A stretch of 64,000 bases of DNA from Actinokineospora fastidiosa (GTDB lineage: Bacteria; Actinomycetota; Actinomycetes; Mycobacteriales; Pseudonocardiaceae). This document shows positions 31,773 to 41,957 of this stretch, piece by piece. The position numbers and the translations under genes are program-made. The notes under the pieces are model-generated. The model was not told the origin of the DNA, searched no databases, and saw only the letters and a list, made by a program, of their open reading frames with translations. Each line of letters begins with the position of its first letter. The first letter of the stretch is position 1. The stretch spans positions 207,260-271,259 of the forward strand of contig NZ_BMRB01000002.1 of the NCBI RefSeq assembly GCF_014648415.1. Reading direction: 5' to 3'.

Positions 31773-33423
31773 GACGGCTGTCCTTCCGATCGTGGGATGA
31801 GATCCAGTCGTCCACCACGGTGGCCAGCACCGAGAGCGGCAGCGCGCCGCTGCCGAGCACGACGTCGTGGAATCGGCGGATGTGGAACCGGTCTCCCAGC
31901 GCCCTCTCCGCGCGCGACCGGTTCCGTTGGAACTCCAGGCGGCCCACGGTGTAGGCGAGGGCTTGGCCGGGCAACGCGATAAACCGGTCGACGTCGGCCT
32001 CGACCTCGACGCGGGGGCGGGTGGTGTTCGCGAGCAGGTACCCGATGGCTCGGTCGCGGCTCCACCCGAACGCGTGCAGCCCGGTGTCCACGACGAGCCG
32101 GGCGGCCCTTCGCGCGTCCACCGACAGCATCCCCAGCCGGGCGCGATCGCCGGAATAGAGAGCCATCTCATCGGCCAGTCGCTCGGCGTACAGGCCCCAG
32201 CCCTCGGCGTACGCGGTCAGGGTGCTGATGCGGCGCAGCATCGGCAACTCCACGAACTCCTGGGCGAGCGCCAGCTGCAGGTGGTGGCCGGGCACGCCCT
32301 CGTGGAACGCGACCGCTTCAAGACCGTCTCGGTCGCGCTCGGCCACTCGGTAGGTGTTGAAGTAGCAGACCCCCGGCCTGCGTCCGTCCAGGGACGGCGG
32401 CTGGTAGTAGGCGGCCGGACCACCCTGGGCGGCAGCCTCCGGGACGGGGGCGATCTCGCACTCCTGGCGGGGCAACCGGCCGAACCAGTGCACGGCCGCC
32501 TCGTTCGCGCGAGCTATCGCGGACCTGGCGGCCGCGATCATCTCCTCGGCGTCCCGCCACGGTGCCGCGGGGCTCGATCTGGCCACGGCGATCGCGTCCT
32601 GGAGATCAGCGGCGTCGGTCAGCGCGACGAACTCGGCGGCGATGTCCGCCATAACGGACAACCCGGTCTCGTGTAGGTCCGTCGGTGACAGGTCGGTGGT
32701 CGTGTGCGCGCGGGCGAGGGCTGCGTACTGCTCTGCACCGTCCGGAAGCCAGCACAGGCCGGGGCGGGTGTCCGGGCGGGCAGCGGGCAGCACCTCGCTC
32801 GCCAGTGCCTCCCGATACCTCGCTATGGCCGGGCGGACCGCGTCGTGCAGCAGCGCCGCCCGCCGAGCGGTGAATCCCGAGCTCGGGTTCTCCGGTGTCG
32901 GGGTCATCAGCGGGTCATCCGCGGGCGCGGCGAGGTAGCGCTCGAACTTGTCGATCGCGGCCTGGACCAGCCGGGCGACCGCGGCCCGCCCCGCGGCTCG
33001 CCCGAGCCGGTGACGCTCGCTCAGCTGGTCGAGGAACCGGGGGATCGCCGACAGCCGGGCCAGGTACGACTCGCCGTCGTCGGTCACCGTGATCCCCGGG
33101 AGCGTGGTGATGAGCGCGGTCGCCGGTGCGACGAACAGGTCGGTGACCGTGTGATCGGCGGCCCGTGCGTCGATCTGCGCGACCGCGGCTTCCGCCTGCT
33201 GCACCGTGACCGCCGCGGTGAGCCGGTCCCGCTGGTCCCGGGTCTTCGCGACCCGCGCCAGCTCGGCGATCCCGACCAACCTGGTTCGCCGGGATGCCGC
33301 GCTGTCCTCGGTGAGATCAGGGAGGAGGTGATCGCGTCCTGGCAGGCCGAGCAGGGTGGACTCCACCGGATCGGCGTCGAGGATCTCGCCGAGCAGTCGG
33401 TCGGCGAGGTGGTCAACGGTCAT
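31762..33423 (-). CDS. DUF885-family metallopeptidase-like protein
   Basis: A 553-residue protein of the DUF885 family. The zinc site is AVAFHEGVPGHHLQLALAQE (HExxxGHH-like; the family uses HExxH-type chemistry) and a downstream conserved TAYAEGWGLYAERLADE block carries the likely third ligand. The C-terminus has LPGQALAYTVGRLEFQRNRSRAERALG, typical of the family. No signal peptide is seen, so it acts in the cytoplasm. It sits between the A-T-C NRPS and the Thr A domain with overlaps at both ends. In this cluster it could trim a peptide, for instance a precursor leader, or inactivate one; the substrate is unknown. Confidence 0.8.
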   Translation of the reverse strand: MTVDHLADRLLGEILDADPVESTLLGLPGRDHLLPDLTEDSAASRRTRLVGIAELARVAKTRDQRDRLTAAVTVQQAEAAVAQIDARAADHTVTDLFVAPATALITTLPGITVTDDGESYLARLSAIPRFLDQLSERHRLGRAAGRAAVARLVQAAIDKFERYLAAPADDPLMTPTPENPSSGFTARRAALLHDAVRPAIARYREALASEVLPAARPDTRPGLCWLPDGAEQYAALARAHTTTDLSPTDLHETGLSVMADIAAEFVALTDAADLQDAIAVARSSPAAPWRDAEEMIAAARSAIARANEAAVHWFGRLPRQECEIAPVPEAAAQGGPAAYYQPPSLDGRRPGVCYFNTYRVAERDRDGLEAVAFHEGVPGHHLQLALAQEFVELPMLRRISTLTAYAEGWGLYAERLADEMALYSGDRARLGMLSVDARRAARLVVDTGLHAFGWSRDRAIGYLLANTTRPRVEVEADVDRFIALPGQALAYTVGRLEFQRNRSRAERALGDRFHIRRFHDVVLGSGALPLSVLATVVDDWISSHDRKDSRRVR

Positions 33424-36334
33424 CGCGGTCCCCCAGGTTCGCGGCGAAGCGAGCGGCGAGCCGCTCGGCGAAGCCCACCGCGATCACGTCCGGTCGGTAG
33501 TTGACGACGATGCGGAGCACCTCATCCGAGTCCTCCCACACCTCGGTCAGGATCTCGGTCGCGATCCCGAGGTAGCCGCCGCGGATCAACTCGGCGTCGA
33601 CCCCGGCGAGCCGCATTCGCGGTTTCGCGTTGTTCTGGTAGGCGAAGATGTTCTGGAACAAGGGGGTCCGACGGGACCTCGGTGGGTTCACCAACCGCAC
33701 CGCTTCGCCGAAACCCACGTCCTGCGTACGCAGCGCGCGCTGGACCGCTCTCGCCCAATCGTCGAGCCCACCTGCGGTCATCCGCACGCACACCATGTCG
33801 ATGTGGCAGCCGACCACCCGGTCAAGGCGCTGGTCCGATCGGGTCGCGACCGGGACGCCGATGCCGAAGTCCGTGCTGTCGGTCAGCTCCGCCAAGGCCC
33901 GGGCGTACGCGGCGAGCAGGACCGTGAACCGAGTGGCTCCGGCCGGGTCGATCCCTTCCGTGCGGACCTGACGGATGATTCGCGCGGGCGCCGCGGCACC
34001 GGGTATGCCCGCGCCCGGGCAGACCAGTTCGGGAAGGCCGCGCAGATCGGACACGACCTGGGCGCGTTGTGCTGGCAGATCGGCGTACTCCAGTTCGCGC
34101 TGCCGGATCGCCCAGGTCTCGGCCAGCCCGGGAACCGTGCCGAGTTCCACGGGGCGGCCTGCGGACACCGCTGAATAGGCGGTGGCCAGGTCCTCCGCGA
34201 GCACCGACTCCGACCAGCCGTCGAAGGCGATGTGGTGGACCACGTACCCCAGCAGGGTCCGCCCGGGCAGTGGAACGACCGCGACCCTCCACACCTCACC
34301 GGAACCGAGGTCCAGGTGAGCGCTCAACACGCGGCGCAGTGCGGCGACACCCGCGCCCACCGAGTCCGCCTCCGGGAGCACCAGCGGGTCGGGAGGCGGA
34401 TGGGAGCCGGGTGTCGCCGTGGCGGATCGGCCTGCCGCGTACGTCGATCGGAGCGGCTCGTGATGGTGGTGGACGGCTCGTACGGCGGAGCGCAGCGCGG
34501 ACAGGTCCAGTGGAGCCCCTACCGACCACACGCTGACGCAGTACGCCGAACGGTCCTCCGGTTCCAGCAGGGCCTTGGTGAGGAACCCGACCTGCATGGA
34601 CGACAACGGAACCGAGGCGTTCGGCGGGTCCTGTCCGGGCGGGTCCCCCGGCGGGCGGCCCAACCAGGCGGCCAAGCCGCGGGCGGTGGGCTCGCGGAGC
34701 AGTCGGGACACCGGTACCGGCCTGCCCAGTTGGGCCGCCAGGCGCGCCGACACCCGGCCTGCGTCCAGGGACGTACCGCCCAACTCGGTGAAGGGCACGT
34801 CGGCTGGGACCGAAGTCCGGCCCAGCACCGCCGCGAACACCCCCACCACCCGGCTGATCAGGGGATCCGCCGCCTCGACGTCGTCGCGCTCCTCCCCCGT
34901 CGGTGGCGTCATCGCCAGGAGCGCCCGTTCGTCTAGTTTGCCGTTGTCGGTCAGGGGGAACGCGTCGACGGGGAGGACCGCGGCGGGCAGCTGATAGCCG
35001 GGCAGCACAGCGTCGAGACCGAGGTCCGCGAGGCGATCGGCGGGATCGGCGGGCACGCAGAACGCCAGCAGCGCGTCCACCGCCCCGGACGCGTTCCGCC
35101 TGGCGAGGACCGCGCAGGCGCGCACCCGGGGCAACGCCTCGATCTGCCGCTCCACCTCGCCGGGCTCGACCCGGTGTCCGCGAACCTTGACCTGGCGGTC
35201 CAGCCTGCCCTCATAGCGCAACAGCCCGCTCGCGTCCCATCGGCCCAGGTCGCCGCTGCGGTAGACCCGAGTGGGGACGCCGCCGATTTTGACGGTGGTG
35301 AACCGACCGGGATCCGATCCGACATAGCCGATGGCGAGGCCGGTGCCGGACAGGCAGAGTTCGCCGGACTCCCCGACCGGGCAGGGCTCCTCACCGCGGA
35401 GCACATGCACCTGAGTGCCGGTCACCGGCTTCCCGATCGGGATGTCGGTCGCGCAGTCCTCGATCCCGATCCGGTGTGTGGTGGTGAAGATGGTGTTCTC
35501 GACCGGGCCGTACCCGTTGGTCAGGGCGATGTCCGGATGGCGGGTCATGAACCGCCGCACGTGCGGCGCGGACAACCGCTCGCCGCCGATCAGCAGCTGT
35601 TTCAGACCGCTGAACGCCTCGATGTCCTCGTCCACCGCGAGGTTGAACAGGCTCGCGGTGAGCCAGGCGGAGTCGACGCCGTGATCGGCTATCGCAGCAC
35701 GCAGCTCGACCGGGGACAGGTAGGGCTCGTCGACGAGCAGCGAGGTGCCCCCGGTGAGCAACATCGCCCACAACTCCAGCGCGAACGCGTCCCAGGGCAG
35801 CGGGGCGGCGGACGGCATCACCGAGCCGGGCCCGAGCTCGGCGAACGCGCAGGGACGGAACAGCCTGCTGATCGCGCGGTGCGGGGTCAGCACGGCCTTC
35901 GGACGTCCGGTGGTGCCGGAGGTGAAGAACGCGCAGCACGCGTTCCCGGGGTCAACCGGCACCGGGCGGAGCAGCGTTCCAGTCGGGATTCGCGACGGCA
36001 CCGGTATCCCGTGCTCGCCGACGACGACCCGCGCGCCGAGGTCGGCCAGCACGTCGTCGACGCGGCGGCGCGGCCAGGCCGGATCGAGCAGGGCGTACGC
36101 GGCGCCCGCCTTGAGGATCCCGAGGATCGCCACGACCAGATCCACGCCGCGCGGCATCGATACCGGGACCAGATCGCCTTCGCGGACACCCGCACGGACG
36201 AGGGCGGCCGCGTACCGATCGGCCAGCCCATCGAGTTCGCCGTAGCCGACGACGCGCTCGCGGTGGACCAGCGCGGCGGCGTCGGGCGCGACGTTCGCCA
36301 GCTCGCGCACGATCGCGTTCAGTGCTTCGGACAT
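33413..36334 (-). CDS. NRPS module with A-T-C order
   Basis: A 973-residue NRPS. The A domain (about residues 1-475) has FFTSGTTGRPKAVLTPHRAI (A3), LPWDAFALELWAML (A4), TNGYGPVENTIF (A5), YRSGDLGRW (A7), LDRQVKVRGHRVEPGEVE (A8) and LTDNGKLDERAL (A10 Lys). The specificity positions read D-A-L-W-L-G-G-I-F-K, which I cannot assign with certainty. A carrier domain (about 495-560) has FTELGGTSLDAG with the phosphopantetheine Ser. The C domain (about 575-973) has the active motif VVHHIAFDGWSE. The order A-T-C puts the C domain after the carrier, so the next unit must be supplied in trans. Start 36334 is three bases after the MFS stop; the end overlaps the DUF885 start. Confidence 0.88.
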   Translation of the reverse strand: MSEALNAIVRELANVAPDAAALVHRERVVGYGELDGLADRYAAALVRAGVREGDLVPVSMPRGVDLVVAILGILKAGAAYALLDPAWPRRRVDDVLADLGARVVVGEHGIPVPSRIPTGTLLRPVPVDPGNACCAFFTSGTTGRPKAVLTPHRAISRLFRPCAFAELGPGSVMPSAAPLPWDAFALELWAMLLTGGTSLLVDEPYLSPVELRAAIADHGVDSAWLTASLFNLAVDEDIEAFSGLKQLLIGGERLSAPHVRRFMTRHPDIALTNGYGPVENTIFTTTHRIGIEDCATDIPIGKPVTGTQVHVLRGEEPCPVGESGELCLSGTGLAIGYVGSDPGRFTTVKIGGVPTRVYRSGDLGRWDASGLLRYEGRLDRQVKVRGHRVEPGEVERQIEALPRVRACAVLARRNASGAVDALLAFCVPADPADRLADLGLDAVLPGYQLPAAVLPVDAFPLTDNGKLDERALLAMTPPTGEERDDVEAADPLISRVVGVFAAVLGRTSVPADVPFTELGGTSLDAGRVSARLAAQLGRPVPVSRLLREPTARGLAAWLGRPPGDPPGQDPPNASVPLSSMQVGFLTKALLEPEDRSAYCVSVWSVGAPLDLSALRSAVRAVHHHHEPLRSTYAAGRSATATPGSHPPPDPLVLPEADSVGAGVAALRRVLSAHLDLGSGEVWRVAVVPLPGRTLLGYVVHHIAFDGWSESVLAEDLATAYSAVSAGRPVELGTVPGLAETWAIRQRELEYADLPAQRAQVVSDLRGLPELVCPGAGIPGAAAPARIIRQVRTEGIDPAGATRFTVLLAAYARALAELTDSTDFGIGVPVATRSDQRLDRVVGCHIDMVCVRMTAGGLDDWARAVQRALRTQDVGFGEAVRLVNPPRSRRTPLFQNIFAYQNNAKPRMRLAGVDAELIRGGYLGIATEILTEVWEDSDEVLRIVVNYRPDVIAVGFAERLAARFAANLGDRDDR

Positions 36335-36337
36335 GAG

Positions 36338-37609
36338 TCAGCCGATCGGGTTCGGTTCCGCCGCTTGCCTCGCCACGTGCTGCTCGGCGTTGCGCGCCAA
36401 CGGCACGGTCAGCAGACCCGCCAGCAGGAACAGCCCGGCGAGGACGACCCAGCCGAGCAGGCCGAGGCCGATCACCAAGGCGGTCACCAAGGCCGGACCG
36501 ACCGTCTGCTGCATGCCGCGCCCGAGCGCGAACACCCCCTGGTACTCGCCTTGCCTGCCTTCCGGCGGCAGGTGCAGCGACAGGCCGAACGCGCCAGCAG
36601 CCTGGCTGATCTCCCCGAGCACCAGGACGATCGCACCGCAGACAAGGATCAGGGTGGCGGGCACGGCATCCATACCCTCGCTGATGGCGAACAGCCCGCA
36701 GCAGACGGCGAGCAGGAACCCCGCCCGCCGCAGGATCCGGGCCGAGCCTCCGGTGGTCTCCGCGCCGCGGCTCAGCATCACCTGGAACACGAACACCATC
36801 GCGGTGTCCACGATCAGCACCAGCGCGGTGACACTGGCCGGGGCCGAAGTCCGGCTCACGACCCACAGCGGGAGGGCGACCACGAGGATCGGCTGGAAGA
36901 ACTCCAGCACGCCGCACAGCATCGCCAGTCCGACGAAACGGACGTCACGGAGCCCCGACCTGACCTTCGTGCCGAGCGCCACCGCTGGCCGGACGTGGGC
37001 GGGGACGCCCAGGCGCCACACCAGGAACGCGCATCCGGCCTGGGCGAGCGCGGTGAAGACGATGACGGCGAGGAACGCGTGCGGGCTGTCGACGGCCAGA
37101 GCCACCCCGGCGACCATCGCGCCGACCATGAACCCGACGTTGAAGAGGCTGCGCATCTGCGAGCTGACGCGAACCTGCTGCTCGCGGGGGAAGGTGGCCT
37201 TGGTCAAGGTCATCCGCAGCGGGTTGCAAGAGGTCTCGCCGATCGAGATCAAGCTGGTCACGACGAGAAACGCGATGAAGTCGCCGACCCAGTTGTAGGC
37301 GATGAACAACACGGCGAGCCCGGCGTAGGTGATCAGCAGCGGGATGCGCGCGCCGATGCGGTCGGCCAGGCGACCGATCGGAACGGTGAACACCATGCCG
37401 AACACGTTGGCCACGGACAGCCCGATACCGATCTGCGCGGGCGACAGTCCGATGGTCCGGGTGAAGAAGATGACGCTCGATGTCAGGAACACTCCGAAGC
37501 CGATGGACTGGGCCAGTGCCAGCAGGGCGAAGCGCCGGGCCAGGCCGCGGTCCGGGATCAGCTCCACCGCCCAGGCTCGTACGCCGCGTCGGATCCGGGT
37601 GAATGCCAT
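36338..37609 (-). CDS. MFS exporter of the NRPS cluster
   Basis: A 423-residue transporter with twelve helices. It has VFGMVFTVPIGRLADRIGARIPLLITY (motif A of MFS) in the first half. It resembles drug-efflux MFS proteins of biosynthetic clusters. Its place inside the operon, between the carrier-thioesterase and the A-T-C gene with tight spacing (41 and 3 bases), suggests that it exports the product and gives self-protection. Confidence 0.85.
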   Translation of the reverse strand: MAFTRIRRGVRAWAVELIPDRGLARRFALLALAQSIGFGVFLTSSVIFFTRTIGLSPAQIGIGLSVANVFGMVFTVPIGRLADRIGARIPLLITYAGLAVLFIAYNWVGDFIAFLVVTSLISIGETSCNPLRMTLTKATFPREQQVRVSSQMRSLFNVGFMVGAMVAGVALAVDSPHAFLAVIVFTALAQAGCAFLVWRLGVPAHVRPAVALGTKVRSGLRDVRFVGLAMLCGVLEFFQPILVVALPLWVVSRTSAPASVTALVLIVDTAMVFVFQVMLSRGAETTGGSARILRRAGFLLAVCCGLFAISEGMDAVPATLILVCGAIVLVLGEISQAAGAFGLSLHLPPEGRQGEYQGVFALGRGMQQTVGPALVTALVIGLGLLGWVVLAGLFLLAGLLTVPLARNAEQHVARQAAEPNPIG

Positions 37610-37650
37610 TCGATGAGTCCTCGTCCTCGGACCGGCTTAGGTTCGATCGC

Positions 37651-38727
37651 TTACGGCGCGCAAGCTGCCAACCGGGCGCGCAGTTCTTCCACGACCGCCG
37701 GATCGCGCAGCAGCGGGAGGGTGTCGGCCGCGTCGACGGTGTGCAGTTCGTCGACCTCGGCCACCCGCCGCCAGTCGGCTTCGGGCAGGTGTGCGTTCTC
37801 CTTGAGCTGGAACACCGTGACCGCGCCGTTGTACCGGCGGGGCTCGTAGTGCTCCTGGGCGAAGATCCCGGCCGCCCACACAGCTTGCCGCCAGTGCAGG
37901 TCGGCGGGATCCATCTCCGCGTCGACCTTCCCGGTGGCGACCAGTGCCGCGATCAGCTGGTCGCCGCCCGCCGTCAGGCTGGTCACCTGGAACTGGTCGC
38001 GCAGCGATGCGAGCCGGAAGTCGTAGTAGTCGGCAGGTCCCCACGCGGGATCCAGGTCTGTCGCTCCCGGAGGCATGGTGTTGAGCAGCGCCAGCAGTTC
38101 CACCGTCTCCCCGGTCTCGGTCAGCTGCCTGGCTATCTCGTAGGCCACGCGTCCGCCCGCGCAGGGCCCGACCAGCAGGTACGGCCCCGTGGGTTGGATG
38201 GTCCGGATCTCGCGCAGGTAGCGGGTGGCCATCTCGACCATGGACAGCGGCGGTCGTTCCCGATTCCAGAGGCCGACCGACTCGACGCCGTAGACCGCCC
38301 GGTCGCCCCGGACGCTGTCCATGGTCTCCTTGAGGAACCGCACGTTGCCCGCGCCCCAGTGGAAACAGAACACAGGACGACCTGTGCCCGGATCGGTCAG
38401 CGGGATGACCGTGGGATCCGGTTCGACGTCGAGCGGACTGCGACCGGTGGCCCAGACAGTGGCGAAATCCGGGTCGCCTGCCATGGTGGGCGACGGGCGG
38501 GCCAGTCCGGCCGCGATCGCCGCCGGGGTCTTGCGCTCGAACACGTCCGTGGCGGTGATCGTGATCCCGTGCTCGCGGGCCTGTGCGACCACGGTGACGA
38601 TCAGCAGGGAGTACCCGCCCAGTTCGAAGAAGTCGTCGTCGGCCTCGACGTCCACGCCGAGCACCTCCGACCAGACCGCGCACAGCGCCCGCACGACGGA
38701 GTCCTGGTCGACCAGCTGGGGAGCCAT
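37651..38727 (-). CDS. Carrier domain-thioesterase didomain (Cys nucleophile)
   Basis: A 358-residue protein. The N-terminal carrier domain (residues about 8-80) has DDFFELGGYSLLIVTVVAQ with the phosphopantetheine Ser near residue 40. The C-terminal type I thioesterase (about 110-355) has VFCFHWGAGNVRFLKETM and the nucleophile elbow YLLVGPCAGGRVAYEIA; the usual GxSxG Ser is replaced by Cys (near residue 189). A Cys nucleophile in a TE is seen in a minority of NRPS enzymes with unusual release chemistry. The terminal His lies in VDELHTVDA. There is no A domain, so the carrier must be loaded in trans, probably with Thr. The ATG at 38727 or an overlapping GTG at 38736 can be the start. Confidence 0.85.
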   Translation of the reverse strand: MAPQLVDQDSVVRALCAVWSEVLGVDVEADDDFFELGGYSLLIVTVVAQAREHGITITATDVFERKTPAAIAAGLARPSPTMAGDPDFATVWATGRSPLDVEPDPTVIPLTDPGTGRPVFCFHWGAGNVRFLKETMDSVRGDRAVYGVESVGLWNRERPPLSMVEMATRYLREIRTIQPTGPYLLVGPCAGGRVAYEIARQLTETGETVELLALLNTMPPGATDLDPAWGPADYYDFRLASLRDQFQVTSLTAGGDQLIAALVATGKVDAEMDPADLHWRQAVWAAGIFAQEHYEPRRYNGAVTVFQLKENAHLPEADWRRVAEVDELHTVDAADTLPLLRDPAVVEELRARLAACAP

Positions 38728-38732
38728 CGCGT

Positions 38733-41071
<2,339 letters not shown>

Positions 41072-41106
41072 TCCGCTCTCCGTTCCGGGAGGTGTCGCCA
41101 GCGCCC

Positions 41107-41134
41107 GGCGTGGGGCGCTCACGCGCCCCACGCC
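41107..41134 (-). terminator. 12-bp hairpin between the precursor peptide and the diiron enzyme
   Basis: The arms at 41107-41118 and 41123-41134 (GGCGTGGGGCGC type) pair perfectly with a 4-base loop. No U-run follows on the minus strand. Such hairpins after a RiPP precursor act as partial terminators or mRNA ends, so that more precursor than enzyme is made. Confidence 0.6.
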
Positions 41135-41162
41135 TCCTAGCTGAACGGGCAGATCACGCTGA

Positions 41163-41234
41163 TCAGCCGCACAGGACAGCACCGCTGACCTTGCTGATCT
41201 GCGGCTTCGAGACCGGCTTGATGGTGACGGTCAT
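41163..41234 (-). CDS. 23-residue Cys-Gly-ending peptide, candidate RiPP precursor
   Basis: ATG at 41232-41234 with GGGGGAGGTGA at seven bases spacing, one of the strongest ribosome-binding sites in the window. The peptide starts MTVTIKPVSKPQ and ends SGAVLCG before TGA. It has one Cys, the penultimate residue, no acidic residue, and four Lys. The strong site, the hairpin right after the stop and the following RRE-like diiron enzyme are the usual layout of a ribosomal precursor peptide. I know no family with this sequence. A longer in-frame reading to 41375 is open, but its upstream codons look non-coding and lack a ribosome-binding site. It could alternatively be a leader peptide controlling the operon. 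Confidence 0.6.
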   Translation of the reverse strand: MTVTIKPVSKPQISKVSGAVLCG

Positions 41235-41957
41235 GGTGGTTTCACCTCCCCCGGGAATCGACGAACCAACTCGTGCCGCATGGCGGCACGGCCCAGTCGC
41301 GCACGGAAGACTCTTGCGCGTCGCGATCCGCGTCATGAAACGTGTGCGCAGGGGAATGCTCGCCCCGCGGGGCAAAGCAAGATACGGCGGGACATACCAG
41401 GCGCGCCACTATGCGCACGTGAGATGATGTCCCGCAAATTCCCCCAGTTAGGTTGAACGCTGAATCACTGCCCCAACCCACCACGAACATTAGGGGCCGC
41501 TGACAGGCGTCGCCACGCATTGTGATCAGCGTCACATCGAAAGCTCGCCTTATATAACGTGCATACTGCTCGAAGACACCGCAGGCGAGATCGTTCACTC
41601 GAACGGGCGCACAAAACGGTCGATTGGTGCCTTATGGCCGCAATCGTGGGATGTCCGGACGTCAAAATTCGGCGCCACGCAGCGCGACTTTCCCGATTAC
41701 TGACGAGGCTGGCCCGCCCCCGCGTCGCAGCCGGACTGACGCGCAGCAGCGACAGCGAAGCCGCTGGTAGAACGTCAGAACACCGGTGCGTGGCGGACTG
41801 TTCGGCATCCGCCGACATACGAATACCTTCCGCGTTAGCGGCGGTCGGGATTCGCGACGCCGCTCCTCCGATTCTTACCTTCGCACCGTGTTTGCCCGTT
41901 TCCACCAGACCCTCACGGCAACAGGAGATCCTTCGTGTCACGGTGCAATCGAGACGA
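41235..41957. other. Long promoter-containing gap upstream of the peptide gene
   Basis: No convincing gene in 720 bases. The composition is less GC-rich than in the flanking genes. It includes a TATATAA stretch at 41550-41557 and a CRP-like site at 41521-41536. The operon that starts with the small peptide is probably transcribed from here. The convergent-looking frames on both strands lack codon bias and ribosome-binding sites. Confidence 0.55.
41521..41536. promoter_or_regulatory. CRP-like binding site
   Basis: TGTGATCAGCGTCACA is an exact match to TGTGA-N6-TCACA, the consensus of CRP-type regulators, including actinobacterial CRP. It lies about 290 bases upstream of the small peptide ATG, next to a TATATAA stretch (41550-41557). 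Confidence 0.45.

Noticed and set aside
41235-41598. A longer reading of the small peptide or a 118-codon minus-strand frame in the control region
   Set aside because: No ribosome-binding site and no codon bias; composition is unlike the neighbouring genes.
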